Assembly (NCBI GenBank): GCA_030448265.1
Contig: JAUJNG010000013.1
Span: forward strand, 24,582-88,581
Length of the DNA: 64,000 nt
Direction of reading: 5' to 3'
From: Abditibacterium sp.
GTDB lineage: Bacteria > Armatimonadota > Abditibacteriia > Abditibacteriales > Abditibacteriaceae
The translations under genes and the position numbers were made by a program. Below the pieces are notes generated by a model, which worked only from the letters and a program-made list of their open reading frames with translations, made no database searches and had not been told where the DNA came from. Positions 44,018-52,147 of the stretch are shown here, piece after piece (the stretch's first letter is position 1; every line of letters begins with the position of its first letter).

Positions 44018-44641
44018 TCAGGGGCGAGAATCGAGAGGCGAGAGGCGAGAGTTTAACTGCGAAAAGAGCGCGTCAAGTTGCGATTTGGCGGCTTCAGTCT
44101 GATTTTGGCGCAGCAGATCGAGAATTTCACTTTGCAGTAAATGACGCCAGAACTCGCCGCGAATTTCGGTCGAAATCGGATAAGTGGATGTCATTTCTAT
44201 CAACATTTCCAGTTCGGGTGGCAGCGCTTCCTCGATTTTGTGGCGAACGAAGCGCGCCAGAACGGGAGACAGTCCGCCGGTCGAAACGCCGATGGAAATT
44301 TCGCCGCGCCCAATCGTCGAAACGGTGTGGAAATCGGAGTTTTCGGGGTCGTCGGCGAGGTTGCACCAAATGTTTCTTTCTTTTGCATCGGCAGCGATTT
44401 GGGCGTTGACTTCTCGGCTGTCGGTGCCCGCGCAAACCAGGGAAAAGCCTTCCAAATCGGCGCTGTCGTAGCGTTTGACGCGATGTTCGACGGCGGGAAA
44501 ATCATCTTTTAGTTCGGGCGAAACCACGACGACGCGCGCGCCGCTTTCGAGAAATGCCGTCGCTTTGCGCGCGGCGACCGCGCCGCCGCCGATGATGAGA
44601 ACGGCGCGATTTTCGACGTTGACGGCGAGGGGGAGAAGCAT
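44018..44641 (-). CDS. Precorrin-2 dehydrogenase / sirohydrochlorin ferrochelatase-like
   Basis: The 207-residue protein is the Met8p/CysG N-terminal type: LPLAVNVENRAVLIIGGGAV with ARKATAFLESGARV, LVCAGTDSREVNAQIAAD, and WCNLADDPENSDFHT then ISIGVSTGGLSPVLARFVR. It oxidises precorrin-2 to sirohydrochlorin with NAD; iron insertion by the same protein is possible. Together with the cobA part of the fusion at 38665 this supplies the sirohaem branch. It is the gene before hemA in the run. Confidence 0.92.
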   Translation of the reverse strand: MLLPLAVNVENRAVLIIGGGAVAARKATAFLESGARVVVVSPELKDDFPAVEHRVKRYDSADLEGFSLVCAGTDSREVNAQIAADAKERNIWCNLADDPENSDFHTVSTIGRGEISIGVSTGGLSPVLARFVRHKIEEALPPELEMLIEMTSTYPISTEIRGEFWRHLLQSEILDLLRQNQTEAAKSQLDALFSQLNSRLSPLDSRP

Positions 44642-44646
44642 GAGGG

Positions 44647-44752
44647 CAGCGACTAAAGTCGCCGCAAAGGAAGGCGAAACCTGCCTTCGCAGGTTAATGC
44701 ATTCGTCCGCGCAGGCGGACTTCGCCTTCCTTTGCGGCGACTTTAGTCGCTG
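44647..44752. repeat. Long inverted repeat (AGCGACTAAAGTC family), 32-bp perfect arms
   Basis: Arms at 44647-44678 and 44721-44752 are perfect complements (CAGCGACTAAAGTCGCCGCA and AAGGAAGGCGAA). The loop holds ACCTGCCTTCGCAGGTT and CCGCGCAGGCGG mini-palindromes. On the reverse strand the arm supplies the last codons and TAA stop of ccmD. Confidence 0.92.
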
Positions 44753-44892
44753 ACTTTTTCCACCTCGCGCGCCTTAACTTCTTCTTCGAGCGATTTCGCG
44801 AGTTTGTCGAGGCGCAACAGGTAAACGAACACGCCGCCCCATGTCAACAAAGCGACCGCCAAAACGAACAATTTATCGGGCGTCAGCGCCAT
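44743..44892 (-). CDS. ccmD: CcmD-like small haem exporter protein
   Basis: The 49-residue protein has one N-terminal membrane helix (KLFVLAVALLTWGGVFVYLL) followed by a charged helix (RLDKLAKSLEEEVKAREVEK), the layout of CcmD. It overlaps the 3' end of ccmC by about 10 bases. CcmD binds the CcmABC complex and helps release haem-loaded CcmE. The C-terminal codons and stop fall inside the neighbouring inverted repeat, so the repeat seems to have been inserted into or recruited as the gene end. Confidence 0.78.
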   Translation of the reverse strand: MALTPDKLFVLAVALLTWGGVFVYLLRLDKLAKSLEEEVKAREVEKVSD

Positions 44893-45524
44893 GAAAGCTC
44901 CTTGAGCCGCGTCTGCGCGACTTCCAACTGCGCCCGAATCAGGGCGATTTTTGTCATCAGCATGGCATAGCCGAACACGTTGAACCACAGCGAAAATTTG
45001 AACGCGGCGTCGCTCGTGGTGAGGGTGCGATTGGGATGCAGGCTCGATCCTGGCGGCAGAATCTGGCGGTAAACATAGGAGCCAAAACACGCCACCAGAA
45101 CGCCGAAAATGGCGTAAACCGCCCAGAAATCGCGTTTTTTGATGTCGTCGTCGGTCGCGCCGCGCAGGGCAAAGAGCGCCGCGTAGGTGAGAAGCGTTCC
45201 CAGCACGCCGACTTGCTGCGGATCCCAGCTCCAGTAGGCGCCCCAGTTGGTGCGCGCGAACACCATTCCCGTGACGAGCGCGATAATGCAGCCCGCGAAA
45301 CCGACTTCGGCAAAAGCCAGCGAAAGCGCGTCGTATTTTGGGTTGCGAGAGCGCAGCCACATCACGCCGAAAAAGGCGGCAGCGAGAAACATGAGCAGCA
45401 TCGAGATCGCCATCGGAACGTGGAAAAACGCGATGGGCGTGGTCGCCAGATCGAGCGCCGAGGGCATGGCGAAGCCGATGATAAGGCCCGCCGTCACCCA
45501 GATTCCAATGATTGCATTGAACAT
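44883..45524 (-). CDS. ccmC: Haem exporter protein CcmC
   Basis: The 213-residue, six-helix protein has the tryptophan-rich WWD motif (WGAYWSWDPQQVGVLGTLL) in a periplasmic loop and conserved His residues in FFHVPMAISML and SSLHPNR. It delivers haem to CcmE in system I cytochrome c maturation. It follows ccmB with a 10-base gap and overlaps ccmD. The expected ATPase subunit ccmA is not in the window. Confidence 0.92.
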   Translation of the reverse strand: MFNAIIGIWVTAGLIIGFAMPSALDLATTPIAFFHVPMAISMLLMFLAAAFFGVMWLRSRNPKYDALSLAFAEVGFAGCIIALVTGMVFARTNWGAYWSWDPQQVGVLGTLLTYAALFALRGATDDDIKKRDFWAVYAIFGVLVACFGSYVYRQILPPGSSLHPNRTLTTSDAAFKFSLWFNVFGYAMLMTKIALIRAQLEVAQTRLKELSWR

Positions 45525-45534
45525 AATTCGGGTT

Positions 45535-46224
45535 TCAGTTCCACACGAAATCGAACGTCATCCACGCCGCCGCGAGCAAAACCAGATCGAACGCGGCCAC
45601 GACCTGCAAAGCGGGCGCGGCATCGATTTTGGCGCCGAACGCCGCGCCGGTGGCAACCGAAAGGCTGGCCAGAAGCGGCAGCATGAGCGGCACGGCGAGG
45701 GCGCTAAAAAGCGCGCCTTTGGAGCGCGCCTGCGCCGCCATCGCGCCCAAAATAGACGACGAAACGGCGAGTCCCACGTCGCCCAGAACTACCGCAAGCA
45801 GCAATAAAAACGGCGCTTCAACCCTGGCGCCCAGGAGCAAAACGAAAAGCGGCACCGCCGCGATTTGCGTGACCCCCAACAGCGCCAGTTGGCCCAGGAC
45901 TTTGCCCCACAACACGGCATCGCTCGAAAAATGCAGTCGCAGCAGCGCCGCCGTGCCGCTTTCTTCTTCCTTGACAAACGCGCGCGGCAATCCCAAAAGC
46001 GCGGCGAAAAACAGCGTCGTCCACAACAGGCCGCCGAGCGCTTCGGGAGGCATTTTCTGTTTGGCGAGCGCCCATCCCAGCGCGACGGGCGCCGCCACCG
46101 AAAACAGCACGACGGCGTTGAGCGCGGCGCGACTGCGCCATTCGGAGCGAAAATCTTTTTCCCACACGGCCCAAATCGCGCGCGACAAAGACGGCGACGC
46201 GGCGTTTTGGGAGGGAATTGTCAC
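45535..46224 (-). CDS. ccmB: Haem exporter protein CcmB
   Basis: The 229-residue protein has six predicted membrane helices and the CcmB opening AIWAVWEKDFRSEWRSR, followed by PPEALGGLLWTTLFFAALLG and KEEESGTAALLRLHFSSDAV. It is the membrane part of the CcmAB transporter that drives release of holo-CcmE. GTG 46224 gives the family length; a longer open frame to 46470 would overlap the divergent SWIM-UDG gene. Confidence 0.88.
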   Translation of the reverse strand: MTIPSQNAASPSLSRAIWAVWEKDFRSEWRSRAALNAVVLFSVAAPVALGWALAKQKMPPEALGGLLWTTLFFAALLGLPRAFVKEEESGTAALLRLHFSSDAVLWGKVLGQLALLGVTQIAAVPLFVLLLGARVEAPFLLLLAVVLGDVGLAVSSSILGAMAAQARSKGALFSALAVPLMLPLLASLSVATGAAFGAKIDAAPALQVVAAFDLVLLAAAWMTFDFVWN

Positions 46225-46330
46225 GGGAAGGGTAGTTTCACGCGCATCGCGGCGCGCGGACAAGACAAATGGCTTATCGCTGCGTGAAGTCGTTCGATTG
46301 CGGCGCTCAAATTGCGATTTTTCGGCCCAA

Positions 46331-47371
46331 ATGACGACCAACGAAATTCTCGCGCTCTCGCCCGACGCCGCCTCGACCCAAAACGCGAAATCTCTCGCCA
46401 AAGCCGACAAATGGGCGCATCTCGGCGCCTTCGACGGTGACGAAGGCGAAGTGATCTGGGGCGAAATCAATGGTTCGTCGGGCGAGGTTTATCGCAGCCG
46501 CGTCGCGCTCGATGCCGAAAAATTCGACTGCTCGTGCCCCAGCCGCAAACGGCCCTGCAAACATTCGCTCGCGCTCGCCCTGTTGCGCGAGAGCGACGCT
46601 TCGCACTTCAAAGATTCGCCCTCCGACTGGGTGATAAACGACGAAAAGCCTGCGCCGCAGTATTCGAGCGGCCCGCCGCGCGGCGAGAAAATTGTGCCGC
46701 TTCAATTGCCGCCGAGTTGGCAGCCGGTTTTGGGGGAAGAAATCGAAAAACCGTATTTTCGCGAGTTGGGCGAATGGTTGAAACACGAACGCGAAAATTA
46801 CACGATTTACCCGCCGTCGGGCCAGGAGTTCGCCGCACTCGAAGCCACGCCTTATGACCAGGTGAAAGTGTTGATTCTGGGCCAGGATCCTTATCACGGG
46901 CCGAAACAGGCGCACGGAATGGCGTTTTCGGTTCAGCCTCTGGTGGCGCCGCCGCCGTCGCTGCAAAACATCTTCACCGAACTTCAAAGCGATGTGGGAG
47001 CGTCCAAACCGCGCGACGGCTATCTGATGCCCTGGGCGAAGCAGGGCGTTTTGCTGCTCAACGCGGTTCTCACCGTGCGGCGCGGCGAGGCCAATTCCCA
47101 TAAAAACCAGGGTTGGGAAAAGTTCACCGACGCGGTAATTCGCGCCGTTTCCGCCAAAGATGAGCGCGTGGTGTTCGTGCTGTGGGGCGCTTATGCCCAG
47201 AAAAAGGAAAAGCTCATCGACACCTCGAAACACGCGGTTTTGAAAGCGGTGCATCCCTCGCCGCTTTCAGCGCACAACGGGTTCTGGGGGTCGAAACCGT
47301 TTTCTCAGATTAATCGGCTGCTGCGCGAAGCGGGACGCGGCGAAATTGATTGGGAATTGAATTTGAAGTAG
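46331..47371 (+). CDS. SWIM zinc-finger domain fused to family 1 uracil-DNA glycosylase
   Basis: One continuous 346-residue frame holds two domains. Residues about 1-95 are a SWIM-type module (ILALSPDAASTQNAKSLAKA, GEVIWGEINGSSGEVYRSRV) with the CxC...CxH ligands C67, C69, C76 and H78 in CSCPSRKRPCKH. Residues about 125-346 are a complete Ung: catalytic D186 in GQDPYHGPKQAHGMAFSV, GVLLLNAVLTV, and H308 in HPSPLSAHNGFWGS. Ung removes uracil from DNA; SWIM domains bind DNA or protein. I know of no standard family with this fusion, so the SWIM part may target the glycosylase. It is divergent from ccmB with a gap of about 100 bases. Confidence 0.92.
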   Translation: MTTNEILALSPDAASTQNAKSLAKADKWAHLGAFDGDEGEVIWGEINGSSGEVYRSRVALDAEKFDCSCPSRKRPCKHSLALALLRESDASHFKDSPSDWVINDEKPAPQYSSGPPRGEKIVPLQLPPSWQPVLGEEIEKPYFRELGEWLKHERENYTIYPPSGQEFAALEATPYDQVKVLILGQDPYHGPKQAHGMAFSVQPLVAPPPSLQNIFTELQSDVGASKPRDGYLMPWAKQGVLLLNAVLTVRRGEANSHKNQGWEKFTDAVIRAVSAKDERVVFVLWGAYAQKKEKLIDTSKHAVLKAVHPSPLSAHNGFWGSKPFSQINRLLREAGRGEIDWELNLK

Positions 47372-47373
47372 AA

Positions 47374-47430
47374 GGTGTAAACCACCCCCGTCCCCTCCTT
47401 ACGAAGGAGGGGGTGGGGGAGGTTTACACC
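47374..47430. repeat. Inverted repeat between convergent genes
   Basis: GGTGTAAACC pairs with GGTTTACACC at the ends, with a C-rich/G-rich inner stem closing on CTCCTTACGAAGGAG, the same core as the repeat at 5763. It starts two bases after the SWIM-UDG stop and could end both convergent transcripts. Confidence 0.85.
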
Positions 47431-47437
47431 GTTGCGC

Positions 47438-48559
47438 TTAAACCCCTTTCAAATTCTCGATATTGAGCGCCTCCAATTCCGGCAGCACGAAAACGCCGTC
47501 TTTGCGAACCAATTTCCCATCGAAATAAATCTCGCCGCCGCCGAACTCCTCGCGCTGGATGCACACCATGTCCCAATGCACTTCGCTTCGGTTGCCGTTG
47601 TCGGCGTCTTCGTAAGCCTGGCCTGGCGTGAAATGGAAACTTCCGGCGATTTTTTCATCGAACAAAATATCTTTCATCGGCTGCAAAATGTAAGGATTAT
47701 AAGCCAGAGAAAATTCCCCGATGTAGCGCGCGCCTTCATCGGTATCGAGCACTTCGTTCAGTTTTTTGGAATTGGAACTGGTCGCCTCGATAATTTTTCC
47801 ATCTTTAAATGAAAGTTTCACATTTTCGTAAGTGACGCCATGTTCGATGGTCGGCGTATTGAATTGAATCGTGCCCTGAACGGAATCTTTGATGGGTGCG
47901 GTGAAACATTCGCCGTCGGGGATGTTGTGGCTTCCATAACACGGAATGACACCAATATCTTTAATCGAAAACTGCAAATCCGTTCCTGGGCCAATGATAT
48001 GAACCTGATCGGTTTGTTCCATCAATGCTTTGAGCGGCGCGACAGCGCGTTCCATGCGACTGTAATCGAAAGTGCAAACCTCGAAAAAGAACTTTTCAAA
48101 GGCTTCGGTTGACATCTGGGCTTCCTGCGCCATGCTCGCCGAGGGATAGCGCAAAATGCACCAGCGAGTTTTTTTGACACGATGTTCGAGATGCACGGGA
48201 TGAAGCCAGAATTTGGTGTAGAGCTTCATTTTATCGCTGGGAACATCGGAGAGTTCCGCCGAATTATAGCCGCCGCGAATGCCGATGTAACATTGCATCT
48301 GCTGCATCTGATAGAGCGCACCATCGGCGTTGAGCTTGATCGATTCTTCAGTCGCGCCCTGAAACAGCGCGCGCATCACTTGATTCTGGCGCACGTTGAC
48401 CACGCCGTTGCCGCCCGCGTTTTGCACGGCGCGCAAGACCGCGACGGTCAGTTCGGCAGGAACATCGAAAGCGTCGATGAGAACGTTGTCGTTTGGCTGG
48501 ACTTTGGTGGAATGACGGACTAAAACGTCGGCTAATTTGTCGAAACGAGGGTCTTGCAT
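47438..48559 (-). CDS. M29-family aminopeptidase (aminopeptidase T-like)
   Basis: The 373-residue protein matches M29 metallopeptidases: LADVLVRHSTKVQPNDNVLI at the N terminus, then GPGTDLQFSIKD, IPDGECFTAPIKDSVQGTI, NTPTIEHGVTYENVKLSFKDGKI and GSFHFTPGQAYEDADNGNRS with VHWDMV. The Glu, His and Asp metal ligands of the family are visible in these blocks. It should remove N-terminal residues from peptides in the cytoplasm. AAGGA precedes ATG 48559. Confidence 0.92.
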   Translation of the reverse strand: MQDPRFDKLADVLVRHSTKVQPNDNVLIDAFDVPAELTVAVLRAVQNAGGNGVVNVRQNQVMRALFQGATEESIKLNADGALYQMQQMQCYIGIRGGYNSAELSDVPSDKMKLYTKFWLHPVHLEHRVKKTRWCILRYPSASMAQEAQMSTEAFEKFFFEVCTFDYSRMERAVAPLKALMEQTDQVHIIGPGTDLQFSIKDIGVIPCYGSHNIPDGECFTAPIKDSVQGTIQFNTPTIEHGVTYENVKLSFKDGKIIEATSSNSKKLNEVLDTDEGARYIGEFSLAYNPYILQPMKDILFDEKIAGSFHFTPGQAYEDADNGNRSEVHWDMVCIQREEFGGGEIYFDGKLVRKDGVFVLPELEALNIENLKGV

Positions 48560-48574
48560 GGTTTCCTTTGGGAT

Positions 48575-48660
48575 TTCGCGCCCTACGCGGAGGCGCAGAG
48601 ATTTTGAGAGATTCTCGTAAAAACTCTCTTTCTTCTCTGCGCCTCCGCGTAGGGCGCGAA
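48575..48660. repeat. Long inverted repeat, about 27-bp arms
   Basis: TTCGCGCCCTACGCGGAGGC with GCAGAGA pairs with its complement ending at 48660. The right arm abuts the stop codon of murG. Its TACGCGGAGGCGCAGAGA core is not seen in the other repeats. Confidence 0.9.
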
Positions 48661-49797
48661 CTATTTCTTCGCCAAGTCTAAAACGACTTGAGCGATGTCG
48701 CGCGCGGCGTCGGGTTTGGCGAGGGTCTTCGCAGCCTGGCCCATTTGCTCCAGTCGGGCGCGATTGAGCAGCAAATCTTCGACATTGTGGAGCAAAGTTT
48801 CGCCCGAAGTCTCTTTTTGACCTAAAATTCGCGCCGCGCCGCGCTGTTCGCACATCCGCGCGTTTTTGGTTTGCTCGTCGCCGCCCGTCGGCACGAGGGG
48901 AACGTAGAGCGCGGGCTTTCCCAACGCGCAAAGTTCGGTCACCGTCGAGGCTCCGGCGCGCGAAACTACCAGATCGGCGAGCGCGAAAACGTGCTTCAAT
49001 TCGTCGCGCACGAAGCGAGTTAGAGCGTAGCGCGAGCGCAAATCGTCGGGCAACTGCTCTTTGGCGCGCGTGAGGCGGTCGAAATCCTGTTCATCACCTT
49101 CGGGCTGCTGGCCGCACTGGTGAATGATGCGGGTGCGCTCCAAAAGCTGCGGCAACGCTTCTTCAACGGCGCGATTGATGACGCGCGCGCCCAGACTGCC
49201 GCCCGTCACGTAAATCGTGGGCAGATTTTCCTCGCTCAAAGCAAAAAATTCGACGGCTTTTTGCGCCTGCCCGCCAAAAATCGTCGCGCGCACCGGATTG
49301 CCCGCCACCCACGCCTTTTCACGATAGCGTAGGGGCAGCGCTTCGAGCGCACCGTCCCAGGAAAGCGCGATTTTGGTGGCGAAGCGCGCGCTGATGAGGT
49401 TGGCCAGTCCGATTTGAGCGGTTTGTTCGTGAATCAAAATCGGCACTTTCCAAAACCGCGCCGCCAAAACGGGCGGGACGGCGACATAACCACCCGTCGC
49501 CAGCACCACATGGGGTTTGAAACGGCGAACGTGCGCCAGGCTTTGCCCGATTCCAAGCGGAATGCGGCCCTGGTCAACGAGGTTTTCCAAAGAAAGATAG
49601 CGGCGCAGTTTGCCAGTTGAAATCGAGACGAAAGGCGCGTTCGCCGCTTCAACCAACTCCCGTTCCAGGCCCGTCTTGGAGCCGATATACAGAAATTCGA
49701 GGTCGCTTTCGAGTTCGCGCAGAGTTTGAATCAGCGCCAGCGCGGGCGAAATATGACCCGACGTGCCGCCGCCGGTGACGAGAATTTTAGTGGGCAA
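48661..49797 (-). CDS. murG: Lipid II synthase MurG (N-acetylglucosaminyltransferase)
   Basis: The 378-residue protein has the MurG motifs ILVTGGGTSGHISPALALIQ (about 5-24), VLATGGYVAVPPVLAA, WVAGNPVRATIF, and the C-terminal domain pieces IYVTGGSLGARVIN, VVSRAGASTVTELCALGKPA and GDEQTKNARMCEQRGAA. It transfers GlcNAc from UDP-GlcNAc to lipid I on the inner face of the membrane. It is isolated here and not in a division cell-wall cluster. Confidence 0.96.
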   Translation of the reverse strand: MPTKILVTGGGTSGHISPALALIQTLRELESDLEFLYIGSKTGLERELVEAANAPFVSISTGKLRRYLSLENLVDQGRIPLGIGQSLAHVRRFKPHVVLATGGYVAVPPVLAARFWKVPILIHEQTAQIGLANLISARFATKIALSWDGALEALPLRYREKAWVAGNPVRATIFGGQAQKAVEFFALSEENLPTIYVTGGSLGARVINRAVEEALPQLLERTRIIHQCGQQPEGDEQDFDRLTRAKEQLPDDLRSRYALTRFVRDELKHVFALADLVVSRAGASTVTELCALGKPALYVPLVPTGGDEQTKNARMCEQRGAARILGQKETSGETLLHNVEDLLLNRARLEQMGQAAKTLAKPDAARDIAQVVLDLAKK

Positions 49798-49860
49798 AGC
49801 GCGAGCAGTTTAAGCGGGATGGCATTTCCCGTTGTGAAATAAACTTCGCAACGTGTTGAT

Positions 49861-49976
49861 TAATGAACCACAGAGACACGGAGACACAGAGTTTTTGAGA
49901 GGGGTGCCAGTTCTATCTTCCATTCCCCTCTTGTTTTCTCCGTGTCTCTGTGTCTCTGTGTCTCTGTGGTTCATTA
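49861..49976. repeat. Long inverted repeat (CCACAGAGACAC family) with tandem units in the right arm
   Basis: TAATGAACCACAGAGACACG... pairs with a right arm ending GTGGTTCATTA. The right arm carries extra tandem CTCTGTGT units, so the pairing is imperfect in its middle. It lies in the divergent gap between murG and the LarA-like gene. Confidence 0.87.
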
Positions 49977-50001
49977 TGAAAAGCCGTTTTAAGCTACTCC
50001 A

Positions 50002-51282
50002 ATGAACATCCATCTTCGCTATGGCCGCGCTGGATTGCAGCTCGATTTGCCCGCCGACCTCGACGCCCAAATTCTGCATCTCAACCCCCTGCCTCCGCTC
50101 GAAAACGAGGCCCTCTCTATTGCCGAGGCGCTGCAAAACCCCATCGGAACGGCGCCGCTTGCCCAACTCGCGGAGGGAAAAAAGAGCGCCTGCATTGTGA
50201 TTTCCGATGTGACGCGGCCCGTTCCCAACCAAAAAATTCTGCCGCCGATGCTCGAAATTCTCGAAAACGCCGGAATTGAGCGCCACAACATCGTCATTCT
50301 CAACGCGACGGGACTGCACCGGCCCAACGTCGGCGCCGAACTCGAAGAAATGATTGGAAAGGAGATTGCCGCCAATTATCGCGTTGAAAACCACGTCGCC
50401 AAGAATGCCCATGAAATGACCGACCTGGGCATTGTCGGGTTCGACGACGGGCAAAGTGCGCGCGCCGCCATCAATTCGCATTATCTGAACGCCGATTTGA
50501 AAATCACGACGGGGCTTATCGAGCCGCATTTCATGGCGGGCTATTCGGGCGGGCGCAAGCTGATTTGTCCTGGCATCGCTTCGGCCCAGACGATTTTGCA
50601 GTTTCACGCGCCGCGCATGATTGGCAATCCCAACGCGCGCGCCGGAAACCTGCAAAACAACCCGATTCACGCCATGAGCCGCGCCGTCGCGGGCGTGGCG
50701 GGCTGTGATTTCATCTGCAATGTGACCCTCAGCGAAGCGCGCGAAATCACCGGCGTTTTTTGCGGCGATCTGGACGAAGCGCACGCGGCGGGCATCGCGC
50801 ACGTCGATAAACAAACCAAAGTGCCGGTCAGTCCCGCCGAAATCGTGGTCACCACCAGCGCCGGCTACCCGCTCGACACCACGTTTTACCAGTGCGTCAA
50901 AGGCATGGTCGGCGCGCTTCCGGCGCTCAAACAGGGCGGCACGCTGATTCTGGCCACCAGTTTAAGCGAAGGCATCGGCGGGCCGGAATTCAGCGAAATG
51001 TGCTTCAGTTTGAAGTCGGTGGCCGAATTTCTCGACCGAATTTACAATTCGCCGGTGCAAGTCGATCAGTGGCAGTTGCAGGAGATGATGAACGTGCTGC
51101 AGCACGCGGGCGAAGTGATGATTATTTCTGAAGGCGTTTCGAGCGAGACGCTGGGCAAATTCCTGCTCACTCCAATGCCCAGCGTCGAAAGCGCGCTCGA
51201 AAAAGCGCGCGAAAAGCATGGCAAAGAAGCGCGTGTCGTCGTCATCCCCGAAGGGCCTTACGTCACGCCCATTCCAAATTAA
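50002..51282 (+). CDS. Nickel-dependent lactate racemase family protein (LarA-like)
   Basis: The 426-residue protein follows LarA: SDVTRPVPNQKILPPMLEIL, H106 in NATGLHRPN, H176 and K186 in GLIEPHFMAGYSGGRKLICP, and a C-terminal domain with TTSAGYPLDTTFYQCVKGM. In LarA the equivalent His and Lys residues hold the nickel-pincer cofactor. The family includes other 2-hydroxyacid racemases and epimerases, so lactate is not certain. larB, larC and larE are not in the window. Confidence 0.88.
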   Translation: MNIHLRYGRAGLQLDLPADLDAQILHLNPLPPLENEALSIAEALQNPIGTAPLAQLAEGKKSACIVISDVTRPVPNQKILPPMLEILENAGIERHNIVILNATGLHRPNVGAELEEMIGKEIAANYRVENHVAKNAHEMTDLGIVGFDDGQSARAAINSHYLNADLKITTGLIEPHFMAGYSGGRKLICPGIASAQTILQFHAPRMIGNPNARAGNLQNNPIHAMSRAVAGVAGCDFICNVTLSEAREITGVFCGDLDEAHAAGIAHVDKQTKVPVSPAEIVVTTSAGYPLDTTFYQCVKGMVGALPALKQGGTLILATSLSEGIGGPEFSEMCFSLKSVAEFLDRIYNSPVQVDQWQLQEMMNVLQHAGEVMIISEGVSSETLGKFLLTPMPSVESALEKAREKHGKEARVVVIPEGPYVTPIPN

Positions 51283-51376
51283 AGCCACAGATGAACACAG
51301 AGAAATCACAGAGAGGCACAGAGGAAATAATAAAAATTTTGTGCCTCTCTGTGATTTCTCTGTGTCCTCTGTGGCT
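51283..51376. repeat. Long inverted repeat (CACAGAGA family)
   Basis: AGCCACAGATGAACACAGAG... pairs with a right arm ending CTCTGTGGCT, with a small bulge (ATGAA against CC) near the ends and a nearly perfect inner arm. The loop is A/T-rich. It separates the LarA-like gene from the methyltransferase. Confidence 0.88.
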
Positions 51377-51385
51377 AAAAAACCT

Positions 51386-52147
51386 ATGAACGGAAAATCC
51401 GCGTCACAATTCACCGCTCTGGCGCCGCACTACGACGAACTGATGCAGGTCGTGCCCTACGATGTCTGGGTCGATTACGTTTTGCTGCTCTTTTCGACCG
51501 TCGAACACGACCCCAAAAAGCTGCTCGACTGCGCCTGCGGCACCGGCAACGTCTCGTTCGAACTGGCTAAAAGCGACATCGAAGTCACGGGCGTTGACAT
51601 CGCGCCGGAAATGATCGCCGTCGCACAACGCAAAGCATCCGAAAGCGAGTTTCCGATTCGTTTTTTCGAGGCCGATTTAGGTGATTTCGACCTGGGCGAG
51701 CGGTTCGACAGCGCGACGTGCCTTTACGACTCGCTCAACTACATTCTCGATCCCGCGACTCTGCGCGCCGCTTTCGCGCGCATCGCGGCGCACCTGGAAA
51801 GCGGCGGCGTGTTCGTGTTCGATATGAACTCGGATTACGCCCTCACCGCCGATTTATTCACCCAGACCAATTTCGACCCCAACAAAGCGCTGCACTACAA
51901 CTGGCAGGCTCAACACGACCCTGAAACGCGCATCACGAGCGTCGAAATGCGCTTCAACCGGCGCGAAGAAGACGGGAGACAAAGCGTTTTCGTGGAAACT
52001 CACCGTGAACGCGCTTATTTCTTGGATGAAGTGCGCGAAATGCTGGAAGCGACGGGCTGGGAAATCCTTAAGATATTTGATGCTTATACGCTCAATCATC
52101 CTCACAGCGCGTCGGAGAGATGGTTTTTTGTGGTGAGAAGGATGTAG
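51386..52147 (+). CDS. Class I SAM-dependent methyltransferase
   Basis: The 253-residue protein has the Rossmann-type methyltransferase motif I LLDCACGTGNVSFELAKSD, motif II with the acidic residue in VTGVDIAPEMIAVAQ, and ATCLYDSLNYILDPATLRAA as motif post I. The ending KIFDAYTLNHPHSASERWFF matches small-molecule methyltransferases of the Methyltransf_25 type. The substrate is unknown. The stop is directly followed by the ATG of the kinase-like pseudogene. Confidence 0.88.
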   Translation: MNGKSASQFTALAPHYDELMQVVPYDVWVDYVLLLFSTVEHDPKKLLDCACGTGNVSFELAKSDIEVTGVDIAPEMIAVAQRKASESEFPIRFFEADLGDFDLGERFDSATCLYDSLNYILDPATLRAAFARIAAHLESGGVFVFDMNSDYALTADLFTQTNFDPNKALHYNWQAQHDPETRITSVEMRFNRREEDGRQSVFVETHRERAYFLDEVREMLEATGWEILKIFDAYTLNHPHSASERWFFVVRRM

